This document shows positions 29,460-38,161 of a DNA stretch of 64,000 nt, one piece after another. The stretch lies in assembly GCF_020524625.1 (NCBI RefSeq), contig NZ_JAIVLL010000001.1, forward strand, positions 1,054,001 to 1,118,000. Direction: 5' to 3'. Every line of letters starts with the position of its first letter. The stretch's first letter is position 1. This stretch comes from Brevundimonas poindexterae (lineage in GTDB: Bacteria > Pseudomonadota > Alphaproteobacteria > Caulobacterales > Caulobacteraceae). The notes under the pieces were generated by a model. It was not told the origin of the DNA and ran no database searches. It worked only from the letters and a program-made list of their open reading frames with translations. Position numbers and translations under genes: made by a program.

Positions 29460-29942
29460 GTGAGCAAAGCTGAACTTGGCGCCAAGCAGGTCTGCCCGAA
29501 CTGCCAGGCCAAATTCTACGACCTGAACCGCCGCCCGGCGCACTGCCCCAAGTGCGACACCGAGTTCGACCCCGAAGAAGCGCTGCGCCTGCGCAACCGT
29601 CGCGGTCGGCCCGCTGACGTGCCCGAGCCCGAAGAGGCCGAGGACGATACGGACGACACCGAGGACAAGGTCAAGGACAAGAAGGCCTCCGATGACGACG
29701 AGGAAGAGGACGATACGCCTCCCACGCCGGAAATCGACCAGGAAGGCCATGAGCGCATCCTGACGCCGGACGATGACGACGACGATGACGACTCGTCCAA
29801 GGACGACACCGGCATGAACGATGACGACGACGTCCTGGACGATGACGACGACGATGACTCGGCCGCCTTCATCGACGATGACGAGGACGACGACGACGAT
29901 TTCGACGCCGATATCGTCAAGCCGTCGAAGGACGACGACTGA
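29460..29942 (+). CDS. TIGR02300 family protein: zinc ribbon plus poly-acidic tail
   Basis: 160 residues from a GTG at 29460, the start usual for this family ([21 protein letters not shown]), with GAAGG 9 nt upstream. The N-terminal ~35 residues hold a CPNC...CPKC zinc ribbon. The rest is extremely Asp/Glu rich, with runs such as [14 protein letters not shown]. Family members occur in alphaproteobacteria and have no proven function. A histone-like or RNA-polymerase-linked role can only be guessed at. It is divergent from aroA with 52 nt between starts. Confidence 0.9.
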   Translation: MSKAELGAKQVCPNCQAKFYDLNRRPAHCPKCDTEFDPEEALRLRNRRGRPADVPEPEEAEDDTDDTEDKVKDKKASDDDEEEDDTPPTPEIDQEGHERILTPDDDDDDDDSSKDDTGMNDDDDVLDDDDDDDSAAFIDDDEDDDDDFDADIVKPSKDDD

Positions 29943-29990
29943 CCCCGAAGGTCGTCTTTCACAGGGTGAAAATAATTGGCGGAATCGGGC

Positions 29991-30019
29991 TTGATCGGGA
30001 TCGAGCCCTGACATAGGTT
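29991..30019 (+). promoter_or_regulatory. Possible promoter for tRNA-Ala
   Basis: TTGATC (29991-29996), a 17-nt spacer, then TAGGTT (30014-30019). It lies about 72 nt before the tRNA. The -10 match is only moderate. Confidence 0.35.
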
Positions 30020-30090
30020 CCGCCGCCTCGCTGGCCCCCTGACCGGGACCGGCGGACCAGACCGGAGGCCCCGCACGGGGACAAAGGTTC

Positions 30091-30166
30091 GGGGCTATAG
30101 CTCAGTTGGTAGAGCGCTTGAATGGCATTCAAGAGGTCAGCGGTTCGACTCCGCTTAGCTCCACCA
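30091..30166 (+). tRNA. tRNA-Ala, anticodon GGC
   Basis: 76 nt ending in an encoded CCA. The acceptor arms GGGGCTA/TAGCTCC pair with one G-T. The D arm is GCTC/GAGC and the anticodon stem CTTGA/TCAAG. The loop ATGGCAT places GGC at positions 34-36. The T arm is AGCGG/CCGCT with TTCGACT. It is transcribed alone and ends at a strong terminator. Confidence 0.97.
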
Positions 30167-30170
30167 TAAA

Positions 30171-30199
30171 CCCCTCGCCGGACCACGGCGGGGGGTTTT
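30171..30199 (+). terminator. Rho-independent terminator after tRNA-Ala
   Basis: CCCCTCGCCG pairs with CGGCGGGGGG (one T-G) around the loop GACCA, followed by TTTT. It starts 5 nt after the tRNA end. Confidence 0.85.
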
Positions 30200-30215
30200 C
30201 CAATTGGGCCGGGCG

Positions 30216-30953
30216 CTAGTCCTCCAGCACGGGATCCGGCAGGGAGAGGAAGGCGGCCCGGAGCGCCACGCCCCATTCCTCGGCGATCGTCCGCATATAG
30301 GGGTCGTCGCGTTCCATGCGCCGCTCGTGGGTCGGCTGCCAGGTGTCGGTGGTGTAGGTCTGGTAGTCGATGGGCAGGCCGACGGACAGATTGGCCTTGA
30401 GCGTCGAGTCGAACGACACGACCAGCAGCTTGATCGCCTGTTCGAAGCTCATGTCCGGATCGTAGCCCCGCACCAGGATGGGGCGGCCGTATTTGGTCTC
30501 GCCGATCTGGAAATAGGGGTTGTCGTCGGTGGCCTCGATGAAATTGCCCTGCGGATAGATGAGAAACAGCCGCGGCGGCGTGCCCTTGATCTGACCGCCC
30601 AGGATCAGGGTGGCGCCGAACATGGCCTCGGCCGACTGGCCGCTCTGGGCATTGGTCTGGATGGTCTCGCGCAGGGCCTCGCCGACCAGACGGGCGGCCT
30701 GAAACATGGTGGGGGTCTCGAGCAGGGACGGATTGCGCTCGGCCGGGACCTTGGTGCGTTCGTCGAGGATGCTGACCACCGACTGGGTCGTCGCCAGATT
30801 GCCGGCGGTCATCAGGGTGATCATGCGCTCGCCCGGCTTGTGCCAGGTGAACATCTTGCGGACCGTGGCCACATTGTCGACGCCGGCATTGGTGCGGGTG
30901 TCCGACATGAACACCAGTCCCCGGTTCAGGCGCATGCCCACGCAATAGGTCAT
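30216..30953 (-). CDS. Anbu: bacterial proteasome-like peptidase
   Basis: 245 residues of the Anbu branch of the Ntn-hydrolase/proteasome beta superfamily. It begins MTYCVGMRLNRGLVFMSDTRTNAGVD, so removal of Met leaves Thr as the N-terminal nucleophile. The SDTRTNAGVDN segment and the GERMITLMTAGNLATTQS motif (the Lys33-like and GxxxD regions of the fold) are family marks. Cytosolic. Anbu forms open-ring or lock-washer assemblies rather than closed proteasome rings; no ATPase partner is known. It closes an operon with a transglutaminase-like protein, an alpha-E protein and an ATP-grasp enzyme, the standard neighbourhood for Anbu. The substrate is unknown. Confidence 0.93.
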   Translation of the reverse strand: MTYCVGMRLNRGLVFMSDTRTNAGVDNVATVRKMFTWHKPGERMITLMTAGNLATTQSVVSILDERTKVPAERNPSLLETPTMFQAARLVGEALRETIQTNAQSGQSAEAMFGATLILGGQIKGTPPRLFLIYPQGNFIEATDDNPYFQIGETKYGRPILVRGYDPDMSFEQAIKLLVVSFDSTLKANLSVGLPIDYQTYTTDTWQPTHERRMERDDPYMRTIAEEWGVALRAAFLSLPDPVLED

Positions 30954-30983
30954 TCGATCGTCATTGCCCCCGGCATGGCCTGG

Positions 30984-31784
30984 CTATTGCTGAACCTGCA
31001 GCTGGACCACCATCGACTCATTGCGGCCCCCGTAGACGATACCCGAGATCGGCGCCGCTTCACCATAATCGAGGCCGGTGGCGACCCGGACGTAGCGGGG
31101 ATCGGGCGATACGCCGTTCGAGACGTCGAACCCGACCCAGCCCAGGCCGTCGACGTGAACCTCGGCCCAGGCGTGGCCGGCGTCCTGATCGACCCGGTCG
31201 TCCATCATCAGGTAGCCGCTGACGTAGCGAGCCGGATAGCCCATCAGCCGCGCCGCCGCGATCAGGATGTGGGCGTGGTCCTGACAGACCCCCTGCCCCG
31301 CCTCGATGGCCTGTTCCGCCGTGGTGGCAAAGTCAGTCGTGCCCGTGCTGTAGGAGACCGAGTCCAGGATCAGGGCCGACAGGGCGTGCAGGCGCGACGG
31401 ATCGTCATCGAAGTCCTTGCCCAGATCGCGCACCAGCTGGCGCACGCGAGGGCCGGCGCGCGTCTGGGGCGTGGACCGGCGGAAATACCACAGCGGGGCA
31501 TAGCCGCCGTGCTGGCCGATGATGCCCGCCGTGTCCGAGGTGTCGACCTCGCCCTCGCAGACGATGGTCACCGTGCGGGTGCCGGGCGCGATGGACAGCA
31601 GTTCGACCAGATTGTTGTGCTGGTCCGTATAGGACAGCTCCTTGGTGCCGCCCTCGACCCCGGTGTCCCAGGAGACGACGGTCTGGCCGCCGGAATTCTT
31701 GGGCGTCAGGCGGATCTTCTGCAGGCCACGGCTGACGGCCTGGTCGTAGGTGTATTCGGTGCTGTGCCGGACCTTCACGCGCAT
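30984..31784 (-). CDS. Transglutaminase-like cysteine peptidase/amidase
   Basis: 266 residues, with an N-terminal beta domain (MRVKVRHSTEYTYDQAVSRGLQKIRLTP, the bacterial transglutaminase N-terminal region) followed by the papain-like core. The catalytic triad is complete: Cys in EAGQGVCQDHAHI, His in QDAGHAWAEVHV, and Asp in WVGFDVSNGVSPDPRYV. No signal peptide, so it acts in the cytosol. Such proteins more often cleave amide bonds than cross-link. It sits 4 nt after the alpha-E gene and 30 nt before Anbu. The context suggests hydrolysis of amide or peptide bonds made by the ATP-grasp enzyme. Confidence 0.93.
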   Translation of the reverse strand: MRVKVRHSTEYTYDQAVSRGLQKIRLTPKNSGGQTVVSWDTGVEGGTKELSYTDQHNNLVELLSIAPGTRTVTIVCEGEVDTSDTAGIIGQHGGYAPLWYFRRSTPQTRAGPRVRQLVRDLGKDFDDDPSRLHALSALILDSVSYSTGTTDFATTAEQAIEAGQGVCQDHAHILIAAARLMGYPARYVSGYLMMDDRVDQDAGHAWAEVHVDGLGWVGFDVSNGVSPDPRYVRVATGLDYGEAAPISGIVYGGRNESMVVQLQVQQ

Positions 31785-31788
31785 GGGA

Positions 31789-32730
31789 TCATCCGTAGAA
31801 CCTGTAGTCCCGCTCGATCTGCTGGCCGAGGGCGTTGTTGCGGCCGATGAAGTCGCTGAGCACCCCGTGCAGGCCGGACTCGAAGATCGACTCGATGGAG
31901 TGATCGGCCAGCCGCTTCACATGGGCGCGGGCCAGGTCGTGGCTGGGCATTTCGTTGCCGTAGGCCTGGGCGAGGAAGCCGAGGTGCTCCGAGATCTGTC
32001 CGGCGCAGAAGGCCAGCGAGCGGGGCATGCGCTTGTCGAGGATGATCAGGTCGGCGATCTGGCGCGGGTTGGCAGTGCCGTCGCTGAGCCAGCGATAGGC
32101 GCGCTGGGCCGACACCGAGCGCAGGATGGTCTCCCACTGCACATTGTCGAGCGAGGAGCCGACATAGGAGACCGACGGCAGCAGCACATAGTATTTGACG
32201 TCGAGGATGCGGGCGGTGTTGTCGGCCCGCTCGATGAAGATGCCCAGATGGGCAAAGTTGTAGACGTCGTTCTGCATCATGGTGCCGGTCAGGGCACCGC
32301 GGACCAGGGCGTTCTGGCGACGGATGGTGGCCAGGATGTCGGGCAGGCCGTTCTCGGAGACTGGCCGTTTCAGCAGGTCGCGGATGGTCATCCAGCCTTC
32401 GTTGGTGGCCTCCCACACCTCGCGCGTCAGGGCCGTGCGGACCATGCGGGCATTGGTGCGGGCATTGCCGATGACCGACATGACGCTGGAGGGATTGTCC
32501 CGGTCGCGCAGCAGATAGTCGATCACATTGGCCGCGTTGAAGGCGTCGTAGCGCTCAAGAAACCCCTGACGCACCCCGGCGGTATTGATGATCGAGGCCC
32601 ATTCCGCCTCGGCGGCTGCGGACCGGGTCAGGGCGATGCGAAAGCCCGCATCGACCAGACGCGCGGTATTCTCGCTGCGCTCTAGGAAGCGGAACATCCA
32701 GAACAGGCCGGCGGCGGTCTTGCCTAGCAT
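31789..32730 (-). CDS. Alpha-E domain protein (DUF403)
   Basis: 313 all-alpha residues. The N-terminus MLGKTAAGLFWMFRFLERSENTARLVD is typical of the alpha-E family, with the conserved Arg/Glu pair in FRFLERSENTAR that recurs in LGIFIERADNTARILD at mid-protein. This internal repeat gives two E-R-x-x-N-T-A-R copies, a hint of an ancient duplication. No enzyme activity is established. In known gene neighbourhoods it always travels with the circularly permuted ATP-grasp and transglutaminase genes and may be a partner or scaffold. It follows the ATP-grasp gene by 40 nt and precedes the transglutaminase gene by 4 nt. Confidence 0.92.
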   Translation of the reverse strand: MLGKTAAGLFWMFRFLERSENTARLVDAGFRIALTRSAAAEAEWASIINTAGVRQGFLERYDAFNAANVIDYLLRDRDNPSSVMSVIGNARTNARMVRTALTREVWEATNEGWMTIRDLLKRPVSENGLPDILATIRRQNALVRGALTGTMMQNDVYNFAHLGIFIERADNTARILDVKYYVLLPSVSYVGSSLDNVQWETILRSVSAQRAYRWLSDGTANPRQIADLIILDKRMPRSLAFCAGQISEHLGFLAQAYGNEMPSHDLARAHVKRLADHSIESIFESGLHGVLSDFIGRNNALGQQIERDYRFYG

Positions 32731-32770
32731 GGGCGGGAGTCCTCCGCCGAAAGGGTGCCCTCTGCCATCC

Positions 32771-34198
32771 TCATTCCTCGAGCACCCAGGTGTCCTTGGT
32801 GCCGCCGCCCTGGCTGGAATTGACCACGAGGGAGCCGGCCTTCATCGCCACGCGGGTCAGGCCGCCCGGGGTGATCTCGATCTTGCCCGGGGAGACCAGC
32901 ACGAAGGGCCGGAGGTCGACGTGGCGGGGCGCCAGGCCGGCCTTGGTCAAGACCGGGACGGTCGACAGCGCCAGGGTGGGCTGGGCGATATAGTTGCCGG
33001 GACGGGACTTCAGCTTGTCGGCAAAGGCCGAGATCTCGCGCTTGCTGGCTGCCGGCCCCACCAGCATGCCGTAGCCGCCCGAGCCGTGCACTTCCTTGAC
33101 CACCAGCTCGTCCAGATGTTCGAGCACATAGGCCAGGGCGTCGGGCTCGGCACATCGCCAGGTCGGCACATTCTTCAGAATGGCGCTCTCGCCCGTGTAG
33201 AACTGGATGATGTCCGGCATGTAGCTGTAGATCGCCTTGTCGTCGGCGATGCCGGTGCCGGGCGCATTGGCGACGGTGATCCCGCCCGCGCGATAGACGT
33301 CCATCAGCCCCGGCACACCCAGCTGGGAGTCCGGATTGAAGCTCATCGGATCGAGGAAGTCGTCGTCGACCCGGCGGTAGAGGACGTCGATCGGGGTGTA
33401 GCCGCGAGTCGTGCGCATGGCGATGCGGCCATCGACCAGCTGCAGGTCCTGGCCCTCGACCAGTTCGACGCCCATCTGGTCGGCGAGGAAGGCGTGCTCG
33501 AAATAGGCCGAGTTGTGGATGCCGGGGGTCAGCACGGCCACGACCGGCGAGCCGGAGCATCCCGGCGGCGCGCAGGCCGCCAGCGACCGGCGGAGCAGCT
33601 TGGGATAATTGCTGACCTCGCGCACCGCGACCCGCGAGAACAGCTCGGGGAACATCCGCAGCATCGTCTCGCGGTTTTCCAGCATGTAGGAGACGCCGGA
33701 CGGGGTGCGGGCATTGTCCTCGAGCACGAAGAACTCGTCCTCGCCCGTCCGCACGATGTCGATGCCGACGATGTGGGTGTAGATGCCGCCCGGCGGCTCG
33801 ACGCCGATCATCTGGGGCAGGAAGGCGGCGTTGGCGGCGATCACATCGACCGGGATGCGGCCCGAGCGCAGGATTTCCTGGCGGTGATACATGTCGTGCA
33901 GGAAGGCATTGATGGCGCGCACCCGCTGTTCGATGCCGCGGGTCAGCCGGCTCCATTCGCGGCCCGAGATGATGCGCGGCACGATGTCGAACGGGATCAG
34001 CCGCTCCTCGGCTTCCTGCTGGCCATAGACGTTGAAGGTGATCCCGGTGCGGCGGAAGAAGACCTCGGCATCGCGGGACTTCTTGCGCAGGCTCTGGGCG
34101 CCCTGACGTTGAAACCAGTCAGCATAGCCGCTGTACGGGGACCTACAGGCCTCGCCGGAGCCGTGCATCTCGTCGAAGACGTCGGGTCTGTTCGCCAT
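32771..34198 (-). CDS. Circularly permuted type-2 ATP-grasp enzyme (DUF404/DUF407)
   Basis: 475 residues from the ATG at 34198. It is a predicted amide- or peptide-bond-forming ligase using ATP. Visible marks: the N-terminal YADWFQRQGAQSLRKKSRDAE, then TFNVYGQQEAEERLIPFDIVPRII, the family segment VFVLEDNARTPSGVSYMLENR (written FFVLEDNARTPSG here) and VVKEVHGSGGYGMLVGP as the nucleotide-binding Lys-Glu region. The C-terminal QGGGTKDTWVLEE is typical. It opens the four-gene Anbu operon. No Shine-Dalgarno is obvious before the ATG. The amine and acid substrates are unknown. Confidence 0.93.
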   Translation of the reverse strand: MANRPDVFDEMHGSGEACRSPYSGYADWFQRQGAQSLRKKSRDAEVFFRRTGITFNVYGQQEAEERLIPFDIVPRIISGREWSRLTRGIEQRVRAINAFLHDMYHRQEILRSGRIPVDVIAANAAFLPQMIGVEPPGGIYTHIVGIDIVRTGEDEFFVLEDNARTPSGVSYMLENRETMLRMFPELFSRVAVREVSNYPKLLRRSLAACAPPGCSGSPVVAVLTPGIHNSAYFEHAFLADQMGVELVEGQDLQLVDGRIAMRTTRGYTPIDVLYRRVDDDFLDPMSFNPDSQLGVPGLMDVYRAGGITVANAPGTGIADDKAIYSYMPDIIQFYTGESAILKNVPTWRCAEPDALAYVLEHLDELVVKEVHGSGGYGMLVGPAASKREISAFADKLKSRPGNYIAQPTLALSTVPVLTKAGLAPRHVDLRPFVLVSPGKIEITPGGLTRVAMKAGSLVVNSSQGGGTKDTWVLEE

Positions 34199-34333
34199 TG
34201 CAACATGTGTCGCACAGGCACGGGGGCGCTTCAATGACCCCGGGGCGTCCGACCGCATTGCCCGGCGCGGGCGCATCGTCTATCCCCCGACGCACGTGGC
34301 CCGAAGGTGCGGGCCTTTCAGGGAGCATGGCTG

Positions 34334-35317
34334 ATGATGCCGTCCGGTTCGGGTCTGGTCACTGTGTTCGGAGGCTCCGGCTTTGTCGGGACCCAGGTCG
34401 TTCGGTCGCTGGCGCGGCGGGGCCTGAGAATCCGGGTGGCGGTGCGCAACCCCAATCTGGCCCATGACCTGAAGCCGCTGGGCGATGTCGGCCAGGTGAT
34501 GCCCATCTATGGCGACATCACCGACCCCGCGACCGTGAAGAGCGCCGTGGCCGGCGCCGACATCGTCATCAATCTGGTCGGTATCCTGTACGAGCGTCCG
34601 GGATCGAAGGCCTTTGAGCACATCCATGTCGACGGGGCGCGTACCGTGGCCGAGGCTGCCCGCGAGGCCGGGGCCCGCCACTTCGTGCAGATGTCGGCCA
34701 TCGGCGCCGATGCCGAGAGCGGATCGGCCTATGCGCGCTCCAAGGCCCGGGGCGAGGCGGCTGTGAAGGACGCCTTCCCCGGCGCGTCCATTGTGCGCCC
34801 GTCGATCGTGTTCGGTCCGGGCGACGGCTTCTTCAACCGGTTCGCCGCCCTGTCGGGCCTGACGCCGGCCCTGCCGCTGATCGGGGGCGGGCAGTCGCGC
34901 TTCCAGCCGGTGTTCGTGGGCGACGTGGCCGAGGCCGTGGCGCGTGTGGCAACCGAGGGGGCCTGGGCCGGCCAGACGGTCGAGCTGGGCGGTCCGGCGA
35001 TCGTGACCTTTGAAGAAGTGCTGAAGATGATCGCCCACGAGACGGGCCGCCATCGCATGCTGCTGCCCCTGCCCTTCCCGGTGGCGCGGGCCATCGGCTC
35101 CCTGGCGCAGCTGACGACGCTGGTGGGCCTGCCGCCGGTACTGACCCGCGATCAGGTGGTGATGATGCAGACCGACAATGTCGTGTCTGACGGCGCCCCC
35201 GGCCTGACGGATCTGGGCATCGAGCCGATCGGCATGGCGGCCGTGGTGCCCGGCTATCTGTGGCGCTATCGCCGGGGCGGCCAGTTCGCCGAACAGCCGA
35301 TGGCCGAAGCCTTCTAG
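34334..35317 (+). CDS. NDUFA9-like NAD(P)-binding epimerase-type protein
   Basis: 327 residues from the ATG at 34334, with GGGAG 8 nt upstream; a GTG at 34307 is also in frame. The Rossmann motif [21 protein letters not shown] at the N-terminus binds NAD(P). The rest matches the short-chain dehydrogenase/epimerase-like proteins annotated as complex I NDUFA9 subunit family ([52 protein letters not shown]). The YxxxK catalytic pair is present as Y-A-R-S-K. In alphaproteobacteria such proteins associate with respiratory complex I, but this gene is not near nuo genes. It is convergent with uppP and overlaps it by 4 nt. Confidence 0.88.
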   Translation: MMPSGSGLVTVFGGSGFVGTQVVRSLARRGLRIRVAVRNPNLAHDLKPLGDVGQVMPIYGDITDPATVKSAVAGADIVINLVGILYERPGSKAFEHIHVDGARTVAEAAREAGARHFVQMSAIGADAESGSAYARSKARGEAAVKDAFPGASIVRPSIVFGPGDGFFNRFAALSGLTPALPLIGGGQSRFQPVFVGDVAEAVARVATEGAWAGQTVELGGPAIVTFEEVLKMIAHETGRHRMLLPLPFPVARAIGSLAQLTTLVGLPPVLTRDQVVMMQTDNVVSDGAPGLTDLGIEPIGMAAVVPGYLWRYRRGGQFAEQPMAEAF

Positions 35318-36114
35318 AAGCCCAGACCCAGCAGGATCATCCCGGCCACGCCGACCCCGATCCGCCACCAGGCGAAGGGCGCAAAGCCGTGCCGGGAGAC
35401 GAAGTCGAGCAACAGCTTGACCACCGCCAGCGCGGTGAGGAAGGCCGTGATGAAGCCGATGGCGATCAGACCGGCGTCGCTGAAGTCGAGGCGCTCCCAG
35501 TTCTGCAACAGGTCATAGGCGACCGCCGCCCCCATGGTCGGCAGGGCGAGGAAGAAGCTGAACTCGGCCGCCGAACGCTTGTCCGTGCCCAGCAGCAGGC
35601 CGCCGGCGATGGTGGCGCCTGACCGCGACGCACCCGGGATCATGGCCAGGCACTGGAACAGGCCGATCAAAAGATAGACGCGCAGGGGATACTGCTCGGC
35701 CTGCAGATAGACGGGCACCTTCTTCATCCGGTCGAGCAGCAGCAGCAGGACCCCGCCAACGATCAGGGCCACGCAGATCACCATGGGCGTCTCGAACAGC
35801 ACCAGCTTGATGAAGTCATAGGCAAAGACGCCGATGACCACGGCCGGGGCAAAGGCGACCAGCAGGCCGATCAGGAAGCGGCGGGCCTCGACCTCGAACG
35901 GCCAGCGCGTCGCCAGCGTCCACAGACGTTTGAAATAGACGCTGATGATGGCCAGCAGGGCGCCCAGCTGGATAACGATCTCGAACGTCTTGCCGGTGCT
36001 TTCGAAGCCGAGGAAATGGCCCAGCAAAAGCAGGTGACCGGTCGAGGAGACGGGGATGAACTCGGTCAGGCCCTCGATCAGGCCCAGGATGATCGCCAGC
36101 AGCCAGTCGGCCAT
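35314..36114 (-). CDS. uppP: Undecaprenyl-diphosphatase
   Basis: 266 residues, standard for BacA/UppP. It is an inner-membrane enzyme that dephosphorylates undecaprenyl diphosphate to recycle the cell-wall lipid carrier. Catalytic motifs: [20 protein letters not shown] (residues ~14-33) and [19 protein letters not shown] (~160-178). Seven to eight membrane helices are evident. It lies 39 nt after the HTH-citrate-synthase gene on the same strand and may share its promoter, though their functions are unrelated. Confidence 0.97.
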   Translation of the reverse strand: MADWLLAIILGLIEGLTEFIPVSSTGHLLLLGHFLGFESTGKTFEIVIQLGALLAIISVYFKRLWTLATRWPFEVEARRFLIGLLVAFAPAVVIGVFAYDFIKLVLFETPMVICVALIVGGVLLLLLDRMKKVPVYLQAEQYPLRVYLLIGLFQCLAMIPGASRSGATIAGGLLLGTDKRSAAEFSFFLALPTMGAAVAYDLLQNWERLDFSDAGLIAIGFITAFLTALAVVKLLLDFVSRHGFAPFAWWRIGVGVAGMILLGLGF

Positions 36115-36153
36115 GAGGTCCCCTTGTTCGCATGCACGGCCGGCGGGCGCGGA

Positions 36154-37317
36154 TCAGTTGGCCCCCGGCGTCGGCCCCACATAGCGTAGTCGGGTGCGAA
36201 TAGGCGAGCCACCAATCGCCTGATCCAGCGCATGACCGATCAGGCCCACGACGCGGGCCAGCAACAGCAGGTCGACGGCCCCGTCCCGCGGCAGGTCCAG
36301 ACGCCGGGCCAGGAGGGCCAGCGCCAGCGGCAGGCCGGGGACCAGACCCGTTTGCGCCTCGCCCTCGCGCCAAATGGCCTCCAGATCGGCGGGCAGACGC
36401 TCGGCCTCGATCAGGGCGCGGGCGCGGGCTTCGTCCGTATCCGGAGAGGCGGGGTCGATGAAGCCGGGCAGGTCGCCGCTGGCCGCGAAGGTGGCGGCAA
36501 TTGTGCCGGCCGGATCCCGACGCGCCTGGATCACCCAGGTGGAAGCGGACTGGGTGCGGCCCATGACGGGCGATCCCATCAGGGCGGTCAGGCCGGCCAG
36601 GGCCGCCCCGGCCAGCGGTGCACCCGCCTGGGCCGTCGCGCGCGCGGCCAGCATGGGCGGGCGGGCCAGATCATCCGCACACAGAACCAGAGCCCGCCGC
36701 ACCAGATCGGCGTCGCGCTCGATCATCTTCCAGCCGCGCGCCAGACGCTGGTGGAACAGCAGGCGGGGGCCGGACCCCGCCGCGGCATCGATGACCTCAT
36801 TGAGAACTTCTGCCGCCTCGGCGCGGAGACTGGCCGCATCGCGCCCGGTCATGGCCGGGTCCTCGGCCGCGCGCCGGGCCAGACAGGCGAGGGTGCGCAG
36901 CCGGATCGAGGCGCCGGTGACGGCATCGACGCGCGGTCTTAACCCCATCAGCGGCTGGGGCGAGCGCAGACCCCACAGGCGTCGGGCGACATCCTCGAGC
37001 GTGGCCTGGGCCGACAGCTGGGCGACGTCGAGCCCGGAATAGCAGAGGCGGCCGTCAATGCGGGTGGACAGGGTGGAGAAGATCTCGGCCTCGCCGCGAC
37101 CGGCCGCCCCCCGGGTCAGGGCCGTCGGGGTGGTGTCGCGGTCGCCGGCGCCGAGGCGGGCGATGTCGCTTTCGGCATAGAGGCTGCGGCGGGGATCGGC
37201 GGGGTCCGGGCGGGCCGCGATCCGGCCCCGGCTGACATAGGCATAGAGCGTCTGGGTCTTGACCCCCAGACGCCGCAGCGCCTCGGCGCGCCCGATCCAG
37301 CCGTGTTCTGCGTCCAT
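36154..37317 (-). CDS. Citrate-synthase-like protein fused to an N-terminal helix-turn-helix
   Basis: 387 residues from the ATG at 37317; a TTG 11 codons earlier is in frame. The first ~55 residues form a MerR/excisionase-type helix-turn-helix (GWIGRAEALRRLGVKTQTLYAYVSRGRIAARPD). The remainder has the citrate synthase layout (ALTRGAAGRGEAEIFSTLSTRIDGRLCYSGLDV at the start; the C-terminal GHALDQAIGGSPIRTRLRYVGP with the CoA/citrate Arg). The two catalytic His loops of real citrate synthases (HG-rich, followed by GHR) are not recognisable here; the corresponding stretch reads AGAALAGLTALMGSPVMGRT. It may be a sensor-regulator rather than an enzyme, but this is inferred from one sequence. Confidence 0.8.
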   Translation of the reverse strand: MDAEHGWIGRAEALRRLGVKTQTLYAYVSRGRIAARPDPADPRRSLYAESDIARLGAGDRDTTPTALTRGAAGRGEAEIFSTLSTRIDGRLCYSGLDVAQLSAQATLEDVARRLWGLRSPQPLMGLRPRVDAVTGASIRLRTLACLARRAAEDPAMTGRDAASLRAEAAEVLNEVIDAAAGSGPRLLFHQRLARGWKMIERDADLVRRALVLCADDLARPPMLAARATAQAGAPLAGAALAGLTALMGSPVMGRTQSASTWVIQARRDPAGTIAATFAASGDLPGFIDPASPDTDEARARALIEAERLPADLEAIWREGEAQTGLVPGLPLALALLARRLDLPRDGAVDLLLLARVVGLIGHALDQAIGGSPIRTRLRYVGPTPGAN

Positions 37318-37445
37318 GCCCGCCCCGTGCAGAAACCCTGAGTTGTTCAATCAAGCGCCGATATGGGACGATTTCATGACACGCCGGTCGGTGGACCGAT
37401 CCGGGGGCCATTGGCAAGGGCGCCGGGATCAGCGACAAGCCCGGC

Positions 37446-38111
37446 ATGACCCCGCCCCCTCCCCCGTCCGTTTCCGGTCCGGCCACGACGCCGGCTGCGC
37501 GCTGGGCCGTCTGGGGGCTGATCATGGGCATAGTCGCGCTCAAAGTGTTTGCCGCGCGGGCCTCGGGCTCGGTGGGGGCGCTGACCGCCCTGACCGACAG
37601 CCTGATCGATCTGATGGCGCTGGCCCTGATCGCGGGGGCCGGGCGCTCGCGGACGCTGGAGGGCGAGGCCGGGCTGCGCCGCATCAAGGGCAGCATGGCG
37701 GTGGCGGCCGGTGTCTTCATGGGCCTGATCTGCCTGTGGCGGATCGGCCATCCGCAGGCCCTGTCCGGCGGCCTGTGGGCGCCGACGGCGGCGCTGGGGG
37801 TGCTGGGCCTGACCCTGGTGCTGGCCCGCCTGCGGGCGCGGGAGGTGGCCGACGGCGCGCCGGAGACGCGCGGCGCCGCCCGGGACCAGTCGATCGCCGA
37901 AACGGCCGCCGCGGGCGTGCTTCTGCTGGGGCTGGTCGCCGGAGTGCTGCTGGGGGTGCCCGCCCTCGATGCCGCGGCGGGACTGATTCTGGCGATCTGG
38001 ATGGGCTGGGGCGGATGGGCCCTGATCCGCACCGCCTCGGGCCACGAGGCCGGGGTTGGGCCGGCGCTGACGCCCGGCATGCCTCCGGCACGGCGGGGTC
38101 CCTGGGGCTGA
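37446..38111 (+). CDS. CDF-like membrane protein lacking the cytosolic domain
   Basis: 221 residues with about six membrane helices. GSVGALTALTDSLIDLMALALI matches the first metal-site helix of cation diffusion facilitators (S-x-A-x-L-x-D-x-x-x-D), keeping both Asp residues. Near residue 138 DQSIAETAAAGVLLLGLVAG matches the second site only partly: DQSIAE stands where real transporters have HxxxD. The cytosolic ferredoxin-like C-terminal domain is absent; a short Gly/Pro tail ends the protein. It could be a minimal or degenerate metal exporter. A Pro run opens the protein (TPPPPPS). It is divergent from the HTH-citrate-synthase gene by 128 nt. Confidence 0.65.
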   Translation: MTPPPPPSVSGPATTPAARWAVWGLIMGIVALKVFAARASGSVGALTALTDSLIDLMALALIAGAGRSRTLEGEAGLRRIKGSMAVAAGVFMGLICLWRIGHPQALSGGLWAPTAALGVLGLTLVLARLRAREVADGAPETRGAARDQSIAETAAAGVLLLGLVAGVLLGVPALDAAAGLILAIWMGWGGWALIRTASGHEAGVGPALTPGMPPARRGPWG

Positions 38112-38161
38112 GCCGCTTGCGGTAAACGCACGCTTAACGACCGCTGGGGCATGGAGGCCCT

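Noticed and set aside
29451..30076. Two minus-strand frames rich in Val/Ile or in Ser opposite the acidic protein
   Set aside because: Both are products of reading GAC/GAT repeats in reverse; no start context or domain.
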